Shown here: positions 31,733 through 31,839 of the stretch, one piece after another
Layout: the number at the start of each line of letters is the position of its first letter
Numbering within the stretch: position 1 is the stretch's first letter
Origin: an uncultured Oribacterium sp.
Lineage (GTDB): Bacteria; Bacillota; Clostridia; Lachnospirales; Lachnospiraceae
DNA length: 31,839 nt
Assembly (NCBI GenBank): GCA_902485915.1
Contig: CABTMH010000064.1
Location: 1-31,839, forward strand
Direction of reading: 5' to 3'
Notes under the pieces: model-generated
The model's input: the letters and a program-made list of their open reading frames with translations, nothing else
Databases searched by the model: none
Told to the model about the DNA's origin: nothing
Program-made: the position numbers and the translations under genes

Positions 31733-31839
31733 CTGTCGCAAGACGAGAGCACAACGAACCTTGAAAATCAAAGATCGATTAATACACAGACCCTGAAGAT
31801 TCTAAAGAATTTTCAGAGACCAGCAATGGTCAAGCGATC
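31733..31839 (+). other. rRNA operon leader (16S rRNA lies beyond the window)
   Basis: Downstream of P2 the sequence contains CCTTGAAAATCAA, often seen before Firmicute 16S genes, and a stem near 31792-31818 (CTGAAGATTCT / AGAATTTTCAG) that resembles antitermination or RNase III processing structures. No mature 16S sequence is reached. Confidence 0.65.

Noticed and set aside
1..31839. CRISPR array or prophage
   Set aside because: No regularly spaced repeat array and no phage structural or integrase genes were seen.

Overview
The window is the chromosomal replication-origin region of a Firmicute, most probably a Clostridia/Lachnospiraceae-type bacterium; the genus cannot be resolved from sequence alone. 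The case rests on the conserved rnpA-rpmH // dnaA-dnaN-recF-gyrB-gyrA order around an origin with DnaA boxes, the jag-yidC-yidD and mnmE-mnmG-rsmG-parA-parB blocks, the parS sequence TGTTTCACGTGAAACA, a DUF4446 gene after parB, and Lachnospiraceae-style DinB, Jag and lipoprotein architectures.

Layout. 1-96: short direct repeats that look like the end of an insertion sequence. 97-8020, accessory arm: a CbiK-like cobaltochelatase lipoprotein (-), dinB plus a HAD phosphatase (+), an LtaS-like sulfatase-fold membrane enzyme (-), an HD-domain protein (+) and rsmA/ksgA (+). 8176-13130: the par operon on the - strand, running parA, parB, a DUF4446 membrane protein and an 827-residue membrane-anchored exported protein. 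13165-13310: three parS sites, one of them forming the stem of a terminator. 13381-18510: an EamA transporter, then rsmG, mnmG and mnmE, with a fourth parS inside rsmG. 18774-22272: jag, yidC, yidD, rnpA and rpmH (-). 22273-22685: oriC and the dnaA promoter. 22686-31228: dnaA, dnaN, recF, gyrB and gyrA (+). 31229-31839: a terminator-like hairpin, a tRNA-Ser(GCU) gene and the tandem promoters and leader of an rRNA operon whose 16S gene lies beyond the window.

Functionally, replication (DnaA, clamp, gyrase, RecF), segregation (ParABS), tRNA/rRNA modification (MnmE/MnmG, RsmG, RsmA) and membrane-protein biogenesis (YidC, YidD, Jag) are transcribed away from the origin on both arms. The main items beyond this housekeeping core are: a family of small palindromic intergenic repeats present at four sites; a parS site built into a terminator; two exported or membrane proteins of unknown role in the par operon; variant residues in the quinolone-pocket motifs of both gyrase subunits; a surface-tethered cobaltochelatase; structured 5' leaders on rpmH and the LtaS-like gene; and an apparently leaderless rsmA. 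No CRISPR array, prophage or complete mobile element was seen.
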